Source: Nitrospirota bacterium
Lineage (GTDB): Bacteria; Nitrospirota; Thermodesulfovibrionia; Thermodesulfovibrionales; SM23-35
DNA length: 59,548 nt
Assembly (NCBI GenBank): GCA_013388435.1
Contig: JACAFE010000053.1
Span: forward strand, 1-59,548
Direction of reading: 5' to 3'
Shown: positions 40,835 through 51,708 of the stretch, in pieces
Position numbering within the stretch: position 1 is the stretch's first letter
Layout: each line of letters opens with the position of its first letter
The notes under the pieces: generated by a model
Seen by the model: the letters and a program-made list of their open reading frames with translations, nothing else
What the model was told of the DNA's origin: nothing
Databases searched by the model: none
Made by a program: the position numbers and the translations under genes

Positions 40835-41740
40835 ATGGGCATTTTAAAGTGTATTGGTAATACACCATTAGCAGAAATCGATTTGAATCCAAATCCAAAT
40901 GTCAAACTTTTTGCTAAGCTCGAGGGGAATAATCCCGGAGGCTCGGTAAAAGATAGAATTGCCCTTTACATGATTGAATCTGCAGAAAAACAGGGCATCC
41001 TGACAAAAGATAAAATTATTCTTGAAGCCACTTCAGGTAACACAGGGATTGGACTCGCTATGGTTGCCTCGGCAAAGAAATACAGAGTTAAATTGACAAT
41101 GCCTGCCTGTGTTAGTGTTGAAAGAAGAAGAATACTCGAGGCATTTGGAGCAGAGCTTATTCTTACACCATCGAGTGAAGGGACAGATGGGGCAATCAGG
41201 CTTGCGCATAAAATACTCGAAGAAGAACCAGAAAGATACTTTATGCCAAATCAATTTGATAATAAGGCAAATTTTATTGCCCATTATGAGACTACAGGAA
41301 AAGAAATAATTGAACAAACTAATGGCAAAGTAACACATTTTGTTGCTGGCATGGGTACTACAGGCACTTTAATGGGCGTCAGCATGAGATTGAAAGAATT
41401 TAATAATGACATCAAAATCATAGGAGTTGAGCCTGTAAAAAACCACAGAATACAGGGACTTAAAAATATGACTGAGTCTATCAGGCCGAAGATTTTCGAC
41501 CCATCCAGACTTGATGAACATTATTTTGTAAATGATGACGAAGCATTTGACACAACAAGAATGCTGGCAATAAAAGAAGGGTTATTCGTTGGCATGTCAA
41601 GTGGAGCAGCTATGCATATAGCTTTGAGAATATCCAGTGAATTAAAAAACGGAGTAATAGTTGTACTTCTTCCTGACAGAGGAGACCGTTATCTTTCCAC
41701 ATCGCTTTTTACCTCTGTTTGTGCAAAATGTCCGCCATAA
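40835..41740 (+). CDS. cysM: PLP-dependent cysteine synthase (CysM/CysK family)
   Basis: IGNTPLAEID; EGNNPGGSVKDRIALYMI; EATSGNTGIGLAM; GMGTTGTLMG; GMSSGAAM. Confidence 0.92.
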   Translation: MGILKCIGNTPLAEIDLNPNPNVKLFAKLEGNNPGGSVKDRIALYMIESAEKQGILTKDKIILEATSGNTGIGLAMVASAKKYRVKLTMPACVSVERRRILEAFGAELILTPSSEGTDGAIRLAHKILEEEPERYFMPNQFDNKANFIAHYETTGKEIIEQTNGKVTHFVAGMGTTGTLMGVSMRLKEFNNDIKIIGVEPVKNHRIQGLKNMTESIRPKIFDPSRLDEHYFVNDDEAFDTTRMLAIKEGLFVGMSSGAAMHIALRISSELKNGVIVVLLPDRGDRYLSTSLFTSVCAKCPP

Positions 41741-41743
41741 ATA

Positions 41744-42865
41744 ATGTTTAATATTGACCGGCGCCTTTTAAAAAATTTTGACATCATTATATTTGCGACT
41801 GTATTAATCATCTCCCTAATCGGAGTAATGACAATTTACAGCGCTACAAGGCCAATAGGAGATGAAGCTCACTCGGTTTTTTATATCAAGCAGGCGACAT
41901 GGCTTGCACTCGGAATCTTTGTAATGTTGTTGTCTGTAACCTTCGATTATATATGGCTCGGCAGATTATCTTCCATATTGTATATTTTTGGTGTCATTCT
42001 CCTTGTAATTGTTTTCATTGCTGGCAGAATCGGATTAGGTGCCCAGCGATGGCTCAGTATAGGACCTCTATCTTTTCAACCATCAGAATTCTTCAAGCTT
42101 TTCTACATAATATTTTTAACTTTTAAATTCAGTGAAATAAGGGGACAATTAAATGCGGTATTGCTTTTAAAACTATTTTTCACCACTACTTTTTTCCCTT
42201 TTATTCTCTTAATCGAACAACCTGATCTTGGGACAGCACTCATAATAATAGCTTTATTTTTATTAATTGCCATAGCAAAAGGGATTCAACGAAAGATAGC
42301 AATTTTATTAATAATTATAAGTCTTATCTCAATGCCGTTTCTTGGAAATATCTTCTGGGGAGGACTAAAAGAGTACCAAAAAAGCAGGTTGATTGCATTT
42401 CTGTATCCTGAGTCAACACATTCAACAATCGGTTATCAAATCAATCAATCAAAAATTACAGTTGGTTCCGGAGAATCTTTTGGAAAAGGTTATATTCATG
42501 GAACACAGGGACCTTTTAGATTTTTGCCTGAAAAACATACAGATTTTATCTTCGCAATTTTTGCTGAAGAATGGGGTTTTGCGGGATCCTTTCTTCTTCT
42601 TTTTCTATATTTTGTCTTTTTGATGCGTGGAATGGAAACAGCTCTTAAAGCAAGGGAGGATTTTGGGAAACTTCTCGCTCTCGGAATTACATTAATGTTT
42701 CTAATTTACTTCACCATAAACGTTGGTATGACGCTCGGGCTGATGCCTGTTGTTGGCATTCCGCTTCCATTTATGAGTTACGGTGGCACTGCACTTCTTT
42801 CTAATCTTATCGCAGTGGGGATATTAATAAACATCAAAAGCCGGAGATTTGAACTCTTCCATTAA
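41744..42865 (+). CDS. rodA: rod shape-determining SEDS protein RodA
   Basis: FQPSEFFKLFYI; IEQPDLGTALII; PEKHTDFIFAIFAEEWGFAGS; GIPLPFMSYGGTALLSNL. Confidence 0.97.
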   Translation: MFNIDRRLLKNFDIIIFATVLIISLIGVMTIYSATRPIGDEAHSVFYIKQATWLALGIFVMLLSVTFDYIWLGRLSSILYIFGVILLVIVFIAGRIGLGAQRWLSIGPLSFQPSEFFKLFYIIFLTFKFSEIRGQLNAVLLLKLFFTTTFFPFILLIEQPDLGTALIIIALFLLIAIAKGIQRKIAILLIIISLISMPFLGNIFWGGLKEYQKSRLIAFLYPESTHSTIGYQINQSKITVGSGESFGKGYIHGTQGPFRFLPEKHTDFIFAIFAEEWGFAGSFLLLFLYFVFLMRGMETALKAREDFGKLLALGITLMFLIYFTINVGMTLGLMPVVGIPLPFMSYGGTALLSNLIAVGILINIKSRRFELFH

Positions 42866-42961
42866 AATTCTATTTTTTGTTATAATTTAACTTCAATCTT
42901 ATTTTACGGTTCATTAATCTGCTTTTTTATAGAATTTAATTTATAAGATACCTAATTTGAC

Positions 42962-43038
42962 GGCGGCGTAGCTCAGTCGGTTAGAGCATGCGGCTCATAT
43001 CCGCAGTGTCCGGGGTTCAAATCCCTGCGCCGCCACCA
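42962..43038 (+). tRNA. tRNA-Met (CAU), CCA encoded
   Basis: 77-nt cloverleaf: acceptor GGCGGCG/CGCCGCC, D stem GCTC/GAGC, anticodon stem TGCGG/CCGCA with loop CTCATAT, T stem CGGGG/CCCTG; elongator-like. Confidence 0.95.
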
Positions 43039-43083
43039 TAGCCACGGACTGAACTTGACTCGGTATTGATTCATAACCTCCAC

Positions 43084-44214
43084 TTACTCAAAAATCACAT
43101 ATTTTTTTGCCTTTTCGAGTCTTTTACCTTTTAACCCTATATCTTCAAGTCTTCTGATCCTCTTTTCTTTTCTTGTTTTTAATATTAATGAAGCTGTTTC
43201 CGGTCCGATTCCAGGAACCCTGAGCAATGCATTCCTGTCATCTGAATTTATTTTTACAGGAAAGAATTCCGGATGGGTTTCGCACCATAATTCTTTTGGG
43301 TCTTTGTCAAGTCTTAAATTACCAAATTCATCAAATAGAATATCTTTTCTATTAAAGTTATACTTTCTCAGCAGAAAATCTACTTGATATAGTCGGTGTT
43401 CGCGTAGAAATGGCTCTATGCTGTTTCTGAAAACTATTCTTTCACCGGGAATATCAGAATTTCCAAGGCCTTTTTGATAGGCTGAAAAATAAACCCTTTT
43501 AAAATTTAAATTATTGTAAAGCTCAAACATTGAGTTAACAATTTCAGAATCAGTCTCTGAAGATGCTCCAACTATGAATTGTGTTGTGCATTTAACCCCT
43601 GAATATTTCATTCCTTTACCTGTAAGACTGCCCAGTAATTTTAATGGCCTGATGATGTCTTTTGCATAATCTTTTTTTTGAGAGAGTAAACTATAATGTT
43701 TTTCATCAGGTGTCTCGATATTTAAAGAAACAGCGGTCGCAAGAGATAAAGAGTCTTCAATAGCTGCATTCGATGAACCAGGAATGATTTTCAGATGAAT
43801 ATAACCCTTGAAATTATATTTATACCTGAGGATTCGCGCTGCAGCATTTAATTTATCCATTGTATAATCTGCATCTTTTATTACAGCAGAACTAAGAAAT
43901 AGACCAAAGACTTTGCCTTTTCTTTTATATTCCATAAAAATTCGCGCAACTTCCTCGGGCTGTATTGTGCAACGCCTGATATCCGTTTCTGCTCTTAATG
44001 GACAATATTTACAGTCATTTACACAGGCATTTGAAAGAAGGGTTTTAAGAAGTACAGTATAACCACCCTGTTGCAGAGGCACAGGGTATAGCCATCTGCC
44101 GTTATTTCCTCTCCTACGGTGCTCATTCTTTAATGTCCCGCAAGCACACGCAAGATCATAACGTGAATCCTCTGAAAGAATTTTAAGCTTATCAGATAGC
44201 TCCATGATAATCAT
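43084..44214 (-). CDS. radical SAM protein with C-terminal helix-hairpin-helix (putative DNA modification/repair rSAM family)
   Basis: CVNDCKYCPLRAE radical SAM motif; C-terminal LLRVPGIGPETASLILKTRKEKRIRRLEDI HhH. Confidence 0.85.
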   Translation of the reverse strand: MIIMELSDKLKILSEDSRYDLACACGTLKNEHRRRGNNGRWLYPVPLQQGGYTVLLKTLLSNACVNDCKYCPLRAETDIRRCTIQPEEVARIFMEYKRKGKVFGLFLSSAVIKDADYTMDKLNAAARILRYKYNFKGYIHLKIIPGSSNAAIEDSLSLATAVSLNIETPDEKHYSLLSQKKDYAKDIIRPLKLLGSLTGKGMKYSGVKCTTQFIVGASSETDSEIVNSMFELYNNLNFKRVYFSAYQKGLGNSDIPGERIVFRNSIEPFLREHRLYQVDFLLRKYNFNRKDILFDEFGNLRLDKDPKELWCETHPEFFPVKINSDDRNALLRVPGIGPETASLILKTRKEKRIRRLEDIGLKGKRLEKAKKYVIFE

Positions 44215-44338
44215 ATTTTAACTCAAAATTAAAAAGCTCATAATAAGATTTTCAACATCTGTTGAATTGTTCAGATTTCTAAAAAAAGAACATGCCCTCT
44301 TTACTGAAACAGCTTCATCGCTATATTATTAAAGCATA

Positions 44339-45643
44339 ATGTATAACATGATAAGTTTTTTCGGAATATTCGTCTTAATGCTGATAGCATGGATATTTTC
44401 AGCAAACAGAAAACTCATAAACTGGCGTGTAATTATCTTAGGAACTTTGCTTCAGTTCTTTTTTGCCATGTTCATATTCGTTTTTCCAATTGGTTCGCAA
44501 ATATTCCTCTATATAAATGATATTGTTGTTGAAATTCTTGGCAGCGCTTCATCAGGAACAAGGTTTCTATTTGGAAGGCTTGCTCTTCCTCCGGGAACTG
44601 TGAGTGAAACAGGGGAAGAATCATTGGGATTCTTCCTCGCTTTTCAGGCATTGCCCGCCATCATATTTTTTGCGAGCCTTATGGCAATATTTTACTATAT
44701 TGGAATAATGCCTAAAGTCATAAAATTTTTTTCGAACATATTCACAAAGCTAATGAAAATAAGTGGCGCTGAATCACTTAGTGTATCAAGCAACATTTTT
44801 GTTGGAGTCGAAGCTAATATAACGGTTCTTCCATATCTTTCCACGATGACCCGTTCTGAGTTTTGCACCATAATGGCTGCGGGAATGTCAACTACAGCAT
44901 CAAATGTTCTGGCTTTATATGTTTTCTTACTTCATGAAAAGTTCCCTACAATTGCAGGACATCTTGTCTCTGCATCTTTTCTTTCAGCAGTTGCAGCAAT
45001 TGTCATGTCCAAGATAATCATGCCTGAAAGTGAAAAACCTGACACAATGGGCATTAACATAAAACCACATTATGAAAAAGAAGCTTCATTAATGGAAGCT
45101 ATTATTAATGGAGCCAATGAAGGAGTAAAAATGGTTATTGGCATAATGGCGCTTCTTCTTGCATTTCTCGGACTTTTTGCCTTGCTTGATTTGATTCTTA
45201 CAGGCATTGGGTTGAAATTAAATAATATTATCGGTTTGAACATAGACTGGTCCTTGAAAAATTTACTTGGTTATTTATTTTATCCACTCACACTGATTAT
45301 AGGAGTCCCTGTATCAGATGCTTTTGAAATATCAAAATTGATAGGTGAAAGAGCTGTTCTTACTGAAGTGAAAGCATATCAGGATCTTTCTATATTGTTA
45401 TCTTCAGAAACTCTTAAAAATCCACGGTCGGCAATTATTGCAGCATACGCACTTTGCGGTTTTGCACATATCGCCTCACTCGCAATTTTTGTGGGTGGTA
45501 CCGCAGCTCTTGTTCCAAATAGGACAAAGGATATTTCAGCAGTTGGCATTAGAGCGCTGGTTGCAGCAACGTTAGCCTGCTTGATGACAGCTTCAATAGC
45601 AGGAACTTTCTTTAGTGAAACATCAATACTTTTTAGTAAGTAA
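44339..45643 (+). CDS. nupC: concentrative nucleoside transporter (NupC family)
   Basis: SSNIFVGVEANITVLPYLSTMTRSEFCTIMAAGMSTTASNVLALY; CGFAHIASLAIFVGG. Confidence 0.9.
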   Translation: MYNMISFFGIFVLMLIAWIFSANRKLINWRVIILGTLLQFFFAMFIFVFPIGSQIFLYINDIVVEILGSASSGTRFLFGRLALPPGTVSETGEESLGFFLAFQALPAIIFFASLMAIFYYIGIMPKVIKFFSNIFTKLMKISGAESLSVSSNIFVGVEANITVLPYLSTMTRSEFCTIMAAGMSTTASNVLALYVFLLHEKFPTIAGHLVSASFLSAVAAIVMSKIIMPESEKPDTMGINIKPHYEKEASLMEAIINGANEGVKMVIGIMALLLAFLGLFALLDLILTGIGLKLNNIIGLNIDWSLKNLLGYLFYPLTLIIGVPVSDAFEISKLIGERAVLTEVKAYQDLSILLSSETLKNPRSAIIAAYALCGFAHIASLAIFVGGTAALVPNRTKDISAVGIRALVAATLACLMTASIAGTFFSETSILFSK

Positions 45644-45683
45644 TAAACAAATGCATTGCATAAACCAATAAGCGGGAAATCCT

Positions 45684-47429
45684 TTAATGATTTCTACTTT
45701 TTCTCAACGCCTTCAGACGCAATTGTAAAAATTGCTTCCCTTCCCATTCATTAATTAATGGCCTATAAGCTGCATCTATTTTAGGAAAATCGAGTAATTG
45801 CCCGTAATCCAGAGCCATATCAAATCCCACGGCATCAATAGACTGGCCATTCTGCCTCAGTTTCATTTTAATATGTGAATCCTTAATAATTCTCGGGTAG
45901 AGCACATCAAGATTACGGGAGCCGATAACAGGTTCAGGATTTCCACATCCAAAAGGCTCGAGCAATTCAATATCTCTTATAATATTAAAACCGAGATCAG
46001 AAAGTTTTGCTTCAGCGTCTATTTGAAGTACAGGAGAAAAATCGTTTTCATTTAATTTTTCAAACGCTATCCTGTTTATTATTTCCTCAAAATCATTTAT
46101 TTTATCTGTCTCAATTTCAATTCCTGCAGCGGATTTATGTCCCCCGAATCCCCTGAGTATATGAGCACAAAGTGTTAGAGATTCGCATAAATCAAATGAA
46201 GGGATACTCCTTCCAGAACCTCTGGATACCCTATCATCTTTTGAGATAATAAAAGCGGGCCTGTTATAAATTTCAGCTATTCTTGAAGCTACAATCCCGA
46301 TGACACCTTTATGCCAGCCTTCTGAAGATAAGACAATAACTGATCTCAGATCCTTTTTCTTTAATTGATTCAAAGCATCATGAAAAACATCTTCTTCTAT
46401 TTGCTGCCTTTTTGCGTTGAGTAAATTCAATTCCTTAGCCAGATTAAAAGCTTCATCTTCAGACTCTGTAAGAAACAGTTTTATGACTTGATCAGCGTTT
46501 GAAATCCTTCCAGCAGAATTTATTCTTGGTATCAGCGAGAAAATCACAGTACCTGTTTTTAATGCTCTGTTACTAACACCAGAAATTTCAATAAGAGCCT
46601 TTAACCCGGGTCTTATGGATTTCTGTAACTTTTTAAGCCCTTCTTTTACAATAACTCTGTTCTCATACGTAAGTGGTACTATATCAGCCAGAGTACCCAT
46701 GGAAGCAATATCGAAATAATAATCATATGGGATTCCAAGCTCTTTTTGAGCATCAAGTGCCTGAAGAAGTTTGAGAGCAACACCTGCTCCAGAAAGATTG
46801 TTCAGAGGTGAATTGCTGTCCATTATTTTTGGATTCACAACAGAAAGAGCATCTGGCAACAGGAATTTAGATGTTGTATCGTTCTGATAAACAGAAGATA
46901 AGTTTTCTACATCTTTCAAAAAAGGTTCATGATGGTCGGTTATTATTACATCTATACCATTTTTTTTACATAAAGAAACCGCCTCGAAAGATGTTATTCC
47001 ACAATCAACTGTAACTATTAAAGAAGCGCCTATTTCCTTTGCTCTCTCAACTCCGCAAATGCCAAAACCATAGCCATGTAGCATTCTATCAGGAATAAAA
47101 TAGTATGATTCAATGCCCATATCATGAAACGCGGATAATAAAAGCACTGTTGAAGTAATTCCATCTGCATCATAATCGCCGTGAATCATCACTCTTTCAC
47201 GGTTTTTTTTAGCCTGCAAAATACGGTCAACAGCAGATTTCATACCCCGAAGTTCAAATGGATCTGAAAGCCGATTAATATCTGGGTTTAAAAAGCTATA
47301 AATATCAGAAGGAGTTTTGATGCCTCTGTTTATTAAAATTTGTGTAATTAATGGTGATATTGAGCATGTTCTTGAAAGATAATCAACAAATTCTGTATTT
47401 GTTCTATTGACAAACCATTGCCGGTTCAT
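45684..47429 (-). CDS. recJ: single-stranded-DNA-specific exonuclease RecJ
   Basis: MIHGDYDADGITSTVLL; VDCGITSFEA; ITDHHEP; GWHKGVIGIVASRI; FGGHKSAAG. Confidence 0.97.
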   Translation of the reverse strand: MNRQWFVNRTNTEFVDYLSRTCSISPLITQILINRGIKTPSDIYSFLNPDINRLSDPFELRGMKSAVDRILQAKKNRERVMIHGDYDADGITSTVLLLSAFHDMGIESYYFIPDRMLHGYGFGICGVERAKEIGASLIVTVDCGITSFEAVSLCKKNGIDVIITDHHEPFLKDVENLSSVYQNDTTSKFLLPDALSVVNPKIMDSNSPLNNLSGAGVALKLLQALDAQKELGIPYDYYFDIASMGTLADIVPLTYENRVIVKEGLKKLQKSIRPGLKALIEISGVSNRALKTGTVIFSLIPRINSAGRISNADQVIKLFLTESEDEAFNLAKELNLLNAKRQQIEEDVFHDALNQLKKKDLRSVIVLSSEGWHKGVIGIVASRIAEIYNRPAFIISKDDRVSRGSGRSIPSFDLCESLTLCAHILRGFGGHKSAAGIEIETDKINDFEEIINRIAFEKLNENDFSPVLQIDAEAKLSDLGFNIIRDIELLEPFGCGNPEPVIGSRNLDVLYPRIIKDSHIKMKLRQNGQSIDAVGFDMALDYGQLLDFPKIDAAYRPLINEWEGKQFLQLRLKALRKSRNH

Positions 47430-47445
47430 ATTTTATTAAAATTCA

Positions 47446-48360
47446 TTATTTCTTTTTGGCAAAAGGTCTTTTACCGCCCCAGAGAAGTACAATCGGGCTT
47501 GCTACAAATACAGAAGAATATGTGCCAACGCATACTCCTAAAATCATAGCAAGAGAGAAATCGTGAAGCACCTCACCTCCGAAAAAGAAAAGCGCAAAAG
47601 AAGTAAATAATACTGTTAACGATGTCACAATTGTTCTTGAAAGCACTTCATTAATGCTTATGTTCATAATTGCTTCTACTGTTTCTTTTTGTCTCATTTT
47701 TAGATTTTCTCTGATACGGTCAAAAACAACTACAGTATCTGTTAAAGAATAACCAGCTATTGTGAGCAAAGCTGTAATTAGTATTAGATTTATTTCCTTG
47801 CCGAGGATAAAGAAAATACCAAGCACAGCAAGAACATCATGAAATGTAGCAATAGTTGCGCCAACGCCGAATTTAAACTGGAATCTAAATGCAACATATA
47901 TAAGAATCCCGATAATTGCAACTGCAACTGCCTGAGCCGCATCTGCTCTCAACCTTCCTCCAACTTTTGGGCCTATTTCAGTGGTTGAGTCTATTACATA
48001 TTTGTTATCAGGAAAATTTTGATTAAGTGTATTTGTTATTAACTCTGACACCTGACCGAGAGTTATTTCAGTTTTCTTAACTCTTATTAATATCTTGTTC
48101 TCGGTTGGAAGATCCTGAAGATCAAAATCTTTCAGGCCAGCGCCTTCAAGAGCCATTCTTATTGCATGTAGCTGAATAGGTTTCTCAAATTTAAATTGAA
48201 TTGCTGTACCACCTGCAAAGTCTATTCCGAGATTAGCCTTTCCTGTTGCTATTTGAATTATTGCTATTATTCCGATTATTGAAAGAATTCCCGATAAAAT
48301 AAAAGCTATTTTCCTCTTTCCGAGAAAATCTATCTTTGTGTTCTTGATTATTTCAATCAT
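47446..48360 (-). CDS. secF: protein translocase subunit SecF
   Basis: GIDFAGGTAIQFKF; AGYSLTDTVVVFDRIREN. Confidence 0.96.
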   Translation of the reverse strand: MIEIIKNTKIDFLGKRKIAFILSGILSIIGIIAIIQIATGKANLGIDFAGGTAIQFKFEKPIQLHAIRMALEGAGLKDFDLQDLPTENKILIRVKKTEITLGQVSELITNTLNQNFPDNKYVIDSTTEIGPKVGGRLRADAAQAVAVAIIGILIYVAFRFQFKFGVGATIATFHDVLAVLGIFFILGKEINLILITALLTIAGYSLTDTVVVFDRIRENLKMRQKETVEAIMNISINEVLSRTIVTSLTVLFTSFALFFFGGEVLHDFSLAMILGVCVGTYSSVFVASPIVLLWGGKRPFAKKK

Positions 48361-48368
48361 TTGCTCTC

Positions 48369-49991
48369 CTATATGCTTAAGTGCTTTAATTCGCGTTTTG
48401 TATTGATAATATCAAAAATCGACTTTGTTCCAATAAGCGCTGTAAAAAGATTTATTGATACTCCGAGACTGAGGGTTACTGCAAAACCTTTAATGGGCCC
48501 TGTCCCGAATTGAAATAGCACGGCAGCAGTTATTAATGTTGTAACATGCGAGTCAAATATTGTCCAGAAAGCTTTTTTATAACCTGAATCAACAGCAGCT
48601 CTCGGTGTTTTTCCAGCCCTTAGTTCATCCCGCATTCTCTCGAACATTAGAACATTTGAATCAACTGCCATACCAATTGCGAGGATTATTCCCGCAATAC
48701 CAGGAAGAGTTAAAGTAGCATTTAATGAAGCCATTGCTCCAAGCAATAGGATAATATTTAAAAGCAGGGCAAAATCAGCGATGAGTCCTGAAAGTTTGTA
48801 GTAAAAAATCATGAATAAAGCAACAGCAATTGTTCCTATTATACCTGCAAGCTTTCCAGCCTCTATTGAATCCCTTCCAAGTGAGGGACCAACTGTTACA
48901 TTCTGCAGCATCTTTAAAGGAGCTGGTAGAGCACCTGCTCTTAAAACAATACTAAGGTCTTTTGCTTCCTCCATTGTGAATCTTCCTTCTATCATTGCAT
49001 TGCCGCCAGCAATTCTGTCTTTTATAACAGGAGCAGAATAGACCGTGTTATCCAGAACAATTGCGAGTCTCTTTCCAACATTTGCACCTGTTAATTCTTC
49101 GAAAACTTTTGCTCCGAAAGAGTTGAATGAAATTGAAACATAAGGTTCACTGTATTTTGAATCAAGATTTACTTTTGCATCGCTTAGAAGATCTCCCGTG
49201 AGACTTGCCTGCTTTTTCAATAATATAGGTATTTTTCTTATCACTCCTGTTTCTTTGTTAACCTTTTTCTCAAACAATATTTCGGTATCTTCAGGTATTC
49301 TGCCCGCAAACTCCTGTATTACTTTTTCTTCTTCACCCGGAGCTACAGACTGGGGAAGTTCAGCAGCAATCTTTGCTTCATCGTCAACAAGTTTAAATTC
49401 AAGTTGTGCTGTTTTCCCGATAAGTTCTATCGCCCTTTTGGGGTCTTTTACACCAGGCAATTGTACTACTATCTCATTTGCTCCCTGACGATGTATTGTG
49501 GGTTCAGAAACACCAAATTGATCAATTCTGTTTCTTATTGTCTCAAGAGCTTGATCTGCCGCTGTATCTTTAATTCTCTGTACTTCTTTATCTGATAATT
49601 TATAAACAAGCGCACTGCCTGACTCAACAGGTGCAAGATTGGGGAAGTTATCCTCAATCTCCTTTTTTATTTGAGAATTTGCTGGAGTTATAGTAATTTG
49701 TACCCCACTCGAAACTGCTTCAACATTAAGTTTTTTCCTGGACAGCATTTCCTTAATCTTTGCTGCATATCTTGCAGCGGTTATTTCAGCAGCTTTATCT
49801 CCTTCTACTTCAAAAACAAGGTGTAAACCTCCCTGAAGATCAAGCCCAAAAATAATGCCCTTATCAGGCATGTTCTGCCTCCACCATTCAGGCATATATT
49901 TAAAAATAGGTGTATTGGGCAAAAAGAATATAACAGCAATAATGACGGTAACAGCTATCAAAATAAGTCTGAAAAGAATGTTTTTCCTCAT
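48369..49991 (-). CDS. secD: protein translocase subunit SecD
   Basis: [67 protein letters not shown]. Confidence 0.97.
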   Translation of the reverse strand: MRKNILFRLILIAVTVIIAVIFFLPNTPIFKYMPEWWRQNMPDKGIIFGLDLQGGLHLVFEVEGDKAAEITAARYAAKIKEMLSRKKLNVEAVSSGVQITITPANSQIKKEIEDNFPNLAPVESGSALVYKLSDKEVQRIKDTAADQALETIRNRIDQFGVSEPTIHRQGANEIVVQLPGVKDPKRAIELIGKTAQLEFKLVDDEAKIAAELPQSVAPGEEEKVIQEFAGRIPEDTEILFEKKVNKETGVIRKIPILLKKQASLTGDLLSDAKVNLDSKYSEPYVSISFNSFGAKVFEELTGANVGKRLAIVLDNTVYSAPVIKDRIAGGNAMIEGRFTMEEAKDLSIVLRAGALPAPLKMLQNVTVGPSLGRDSIEAGKLAGIIGTIAVALFMIFYYKLSGLIADFALLLNIILLLGAMASLNATLTLPGIAGIILAIGMAVDSNVLMFERMRDELRAGKTPRAAVDSGYKKAFWTIFDSHVTTLITAAVLFQFGTGPIKGFAVTLSLGVSINLFTALIGTKSIFDIINTKRELKHLSI

Positions 49992-50032
49992 TCAACCTCC
50001 AACAAGAATCGAATCATGATATAGAATTTATT

Positions 50033-50380
50033 TTATTCCTCATCAGAAGAAGATCTTAAAGCGCCAACATATGCTTTGCCTATTTTAATTTTTGTATTTT
50101 CTCCAACCTTCAAAGTTATAGTGTTGGTGCCAACATTTTCTATTACACCATAAATCCCGCCCGAAGTAATAATTTTATCACCCTTTTTAAGATTATCAAT
50201 CATATTTTTGTGTTCCTTTGCTTTTTTCTGCTGGGGCCTTATTAACAGGAAATAGAAAATAACAAATATCAATATAAGCGGTATTAAACTGCTAAATAGC
50301 GCTGCCGGGCCACCCTGACCAGCACCTGATTGCGGAGCAGGCCCCATTGCGTTTGCTATCTCTATAAAATTTAAGAACAT
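50033..50380 (-). CDS. yajC: preprotein translocase subunit YajC
   Basis: FYFLLIRPQQKKAKEHKNMIDNLKKGDKIITSGGIYG. Confidence 0.96.
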   Translation of the reverse strand: MFLNFIEIANAMGPAPQSGAGQGGPAALFSSLIPLILIFVIFYFLLIRPQQKKAKEHKNMIDNLKKGDKIITSGGIYGVIENVGTNTITLKVGENTKIKIGKAYVGALRSSSDEE

Positions 50381-50542
50381 AAAACACCTCCTGAAAAGTT
50401 TAAATGATAATATACCTTCTTTGAAGATTATTTATCAACCTCAAAAGTATAATTCAATACTTACAGAAATTGATTTTCTCACATTCTGTATTATCCATAA
50501 CTGCAAATTTTGAGTATAATACTAAAATAGACGGAGGGGAAA

Positions 50543-51595
50543 TTGACAATACGTGAACAGACTGAAGATATAGAACGCAAAATCCTTCATCAGCGCGCCT
50601 GCCTTAGTTGCAATACACACGGAAGATTAAAACCTGAAAAAGAAGGGGAAATACGTACATGTTTTCAGAGAGATAGAGATAGAATTATCCATTCTAAATC
50701 ATTTCGCAGGTTGAAACATAAAACACAGGTCTTTCTTGCGCCAAAAGGGGATCATTATCGAACTAGGCTTACCCATGTTCTTGAGGTTTCGCAAATTGCA
50801 AGAACAATTTCGAGAGCATTACGTTTGAACGAAGACCTTACAGAAGCAATAGCTCTTGGTCATGACCTTGGGCATACTCCATTCGGACACGCAGGTGAAG
50901 AGATTCTTAGAGAAATTCATCCGGGAGGATTTGAACATTACATTCAAAGTTTAAGGGTTGTTGATTATCTTGAAAAGAATGGCAAAGGTTTAAATCTTAC
51001 TTATGAAGTCAGAAACGGAATCGTTAAACACTCAAAAGGAAAGAGGCAAATAATCCCTGAATCCCAAGATGAGCGAGCCGAGACAATCGAAGGACAGGTA
51101 GTCAGGATTTCAGATATAATTGCTTATGTAAATCATGACCTTGATGATGCTATGAGAGCAGGTGTGATAAAGAAATCTGATATTCCTTTTGAGATAATCA
51201 AAGTTCTCGGCGATACCCATGCAAAAAGAATAGATACCATGGTCAAAGACACGATTTATAACACTCTTAAGAATGATATCGAGTATATATGCATAGGCGA
51301 TGATGTTTCATCATCAATTTATATGTTGAGGGATTTTCTTTATGATAGGGTTTATGAAAGTGAAAAAATAAGAAAAGAATTCAGAAAAGCAAAAAGAATT
51401 CTAAAAGACTTATATGAATATTACCTCGAGAATATTGACCAGATTGATTTGCCCGAAAAAGAAAGTATTAAAGAATCTTCAGACGAAAAAAGAAAGCACC
51501 GCCTCGTATGTGACTTCATTGCTGGAATGACTGACAGATTTGCTCTAATGACATATGAAAAGCTTTTTTTACCTCAGCAATGGACAGTTATATAA
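50543..51595 (+). CDS. dgt: deoxyguanosinetriphosphate triphosphohydrolase-like protein
   Basis: [50 protein letters not shown] (HD domain). Confidence 0.93.
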   Translation: MTIREQTEDIERKILHQRACLSCNTHGRLKPEKEGEIRTCFQRDRDRIIHSKSFRRLKHKTQVFLAPKGDHYRTRLTHVLEVSQIARTISRALRLNEDLTEAIALGHDLGHTPFGHAGEEILREIHPGGFEHYIQSLRVVDYLEKNGKGLNLTYEVRNGIVKHSKGKRQIIPESQDERAETIEGQVVRISDIIAYVNHDLDDAMRAGVIKKSDIPFEIIKVLGDTHAKRIDTMVKDTIYNTLKNDIEYICIGDDVSSSIYMLRDFLYDRVYESEKIRKEFRKAKRILKDLYEYYLENIDQIDLPEKESIKESSDEKRKHRLVCDFIAGMTDRFALMTYEKLFLPQQWTVI

Positions 51596-51708
51596 AATTT
51601 TTCATAATCTTGATTATCTAAAAATTAATTCAAATGCTTAAATAAAAAATTTCATCCGATTAGCAAAAGTTATTTAAAATTCTATATTAAATATATTATA
51701 ATTATTAA

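Noticed and set aside
42962-43038. tRNA-Ile2 (lysidine-modified CAU) or initiator tRNA-Met
   Set aside because: The first acceptor pair is a normal G-C pair and the overall sequence resembles elongator tRNA-Met, so elongator Met is preferred; Ile2 cannot be strictly excluded without tRNA modelling.
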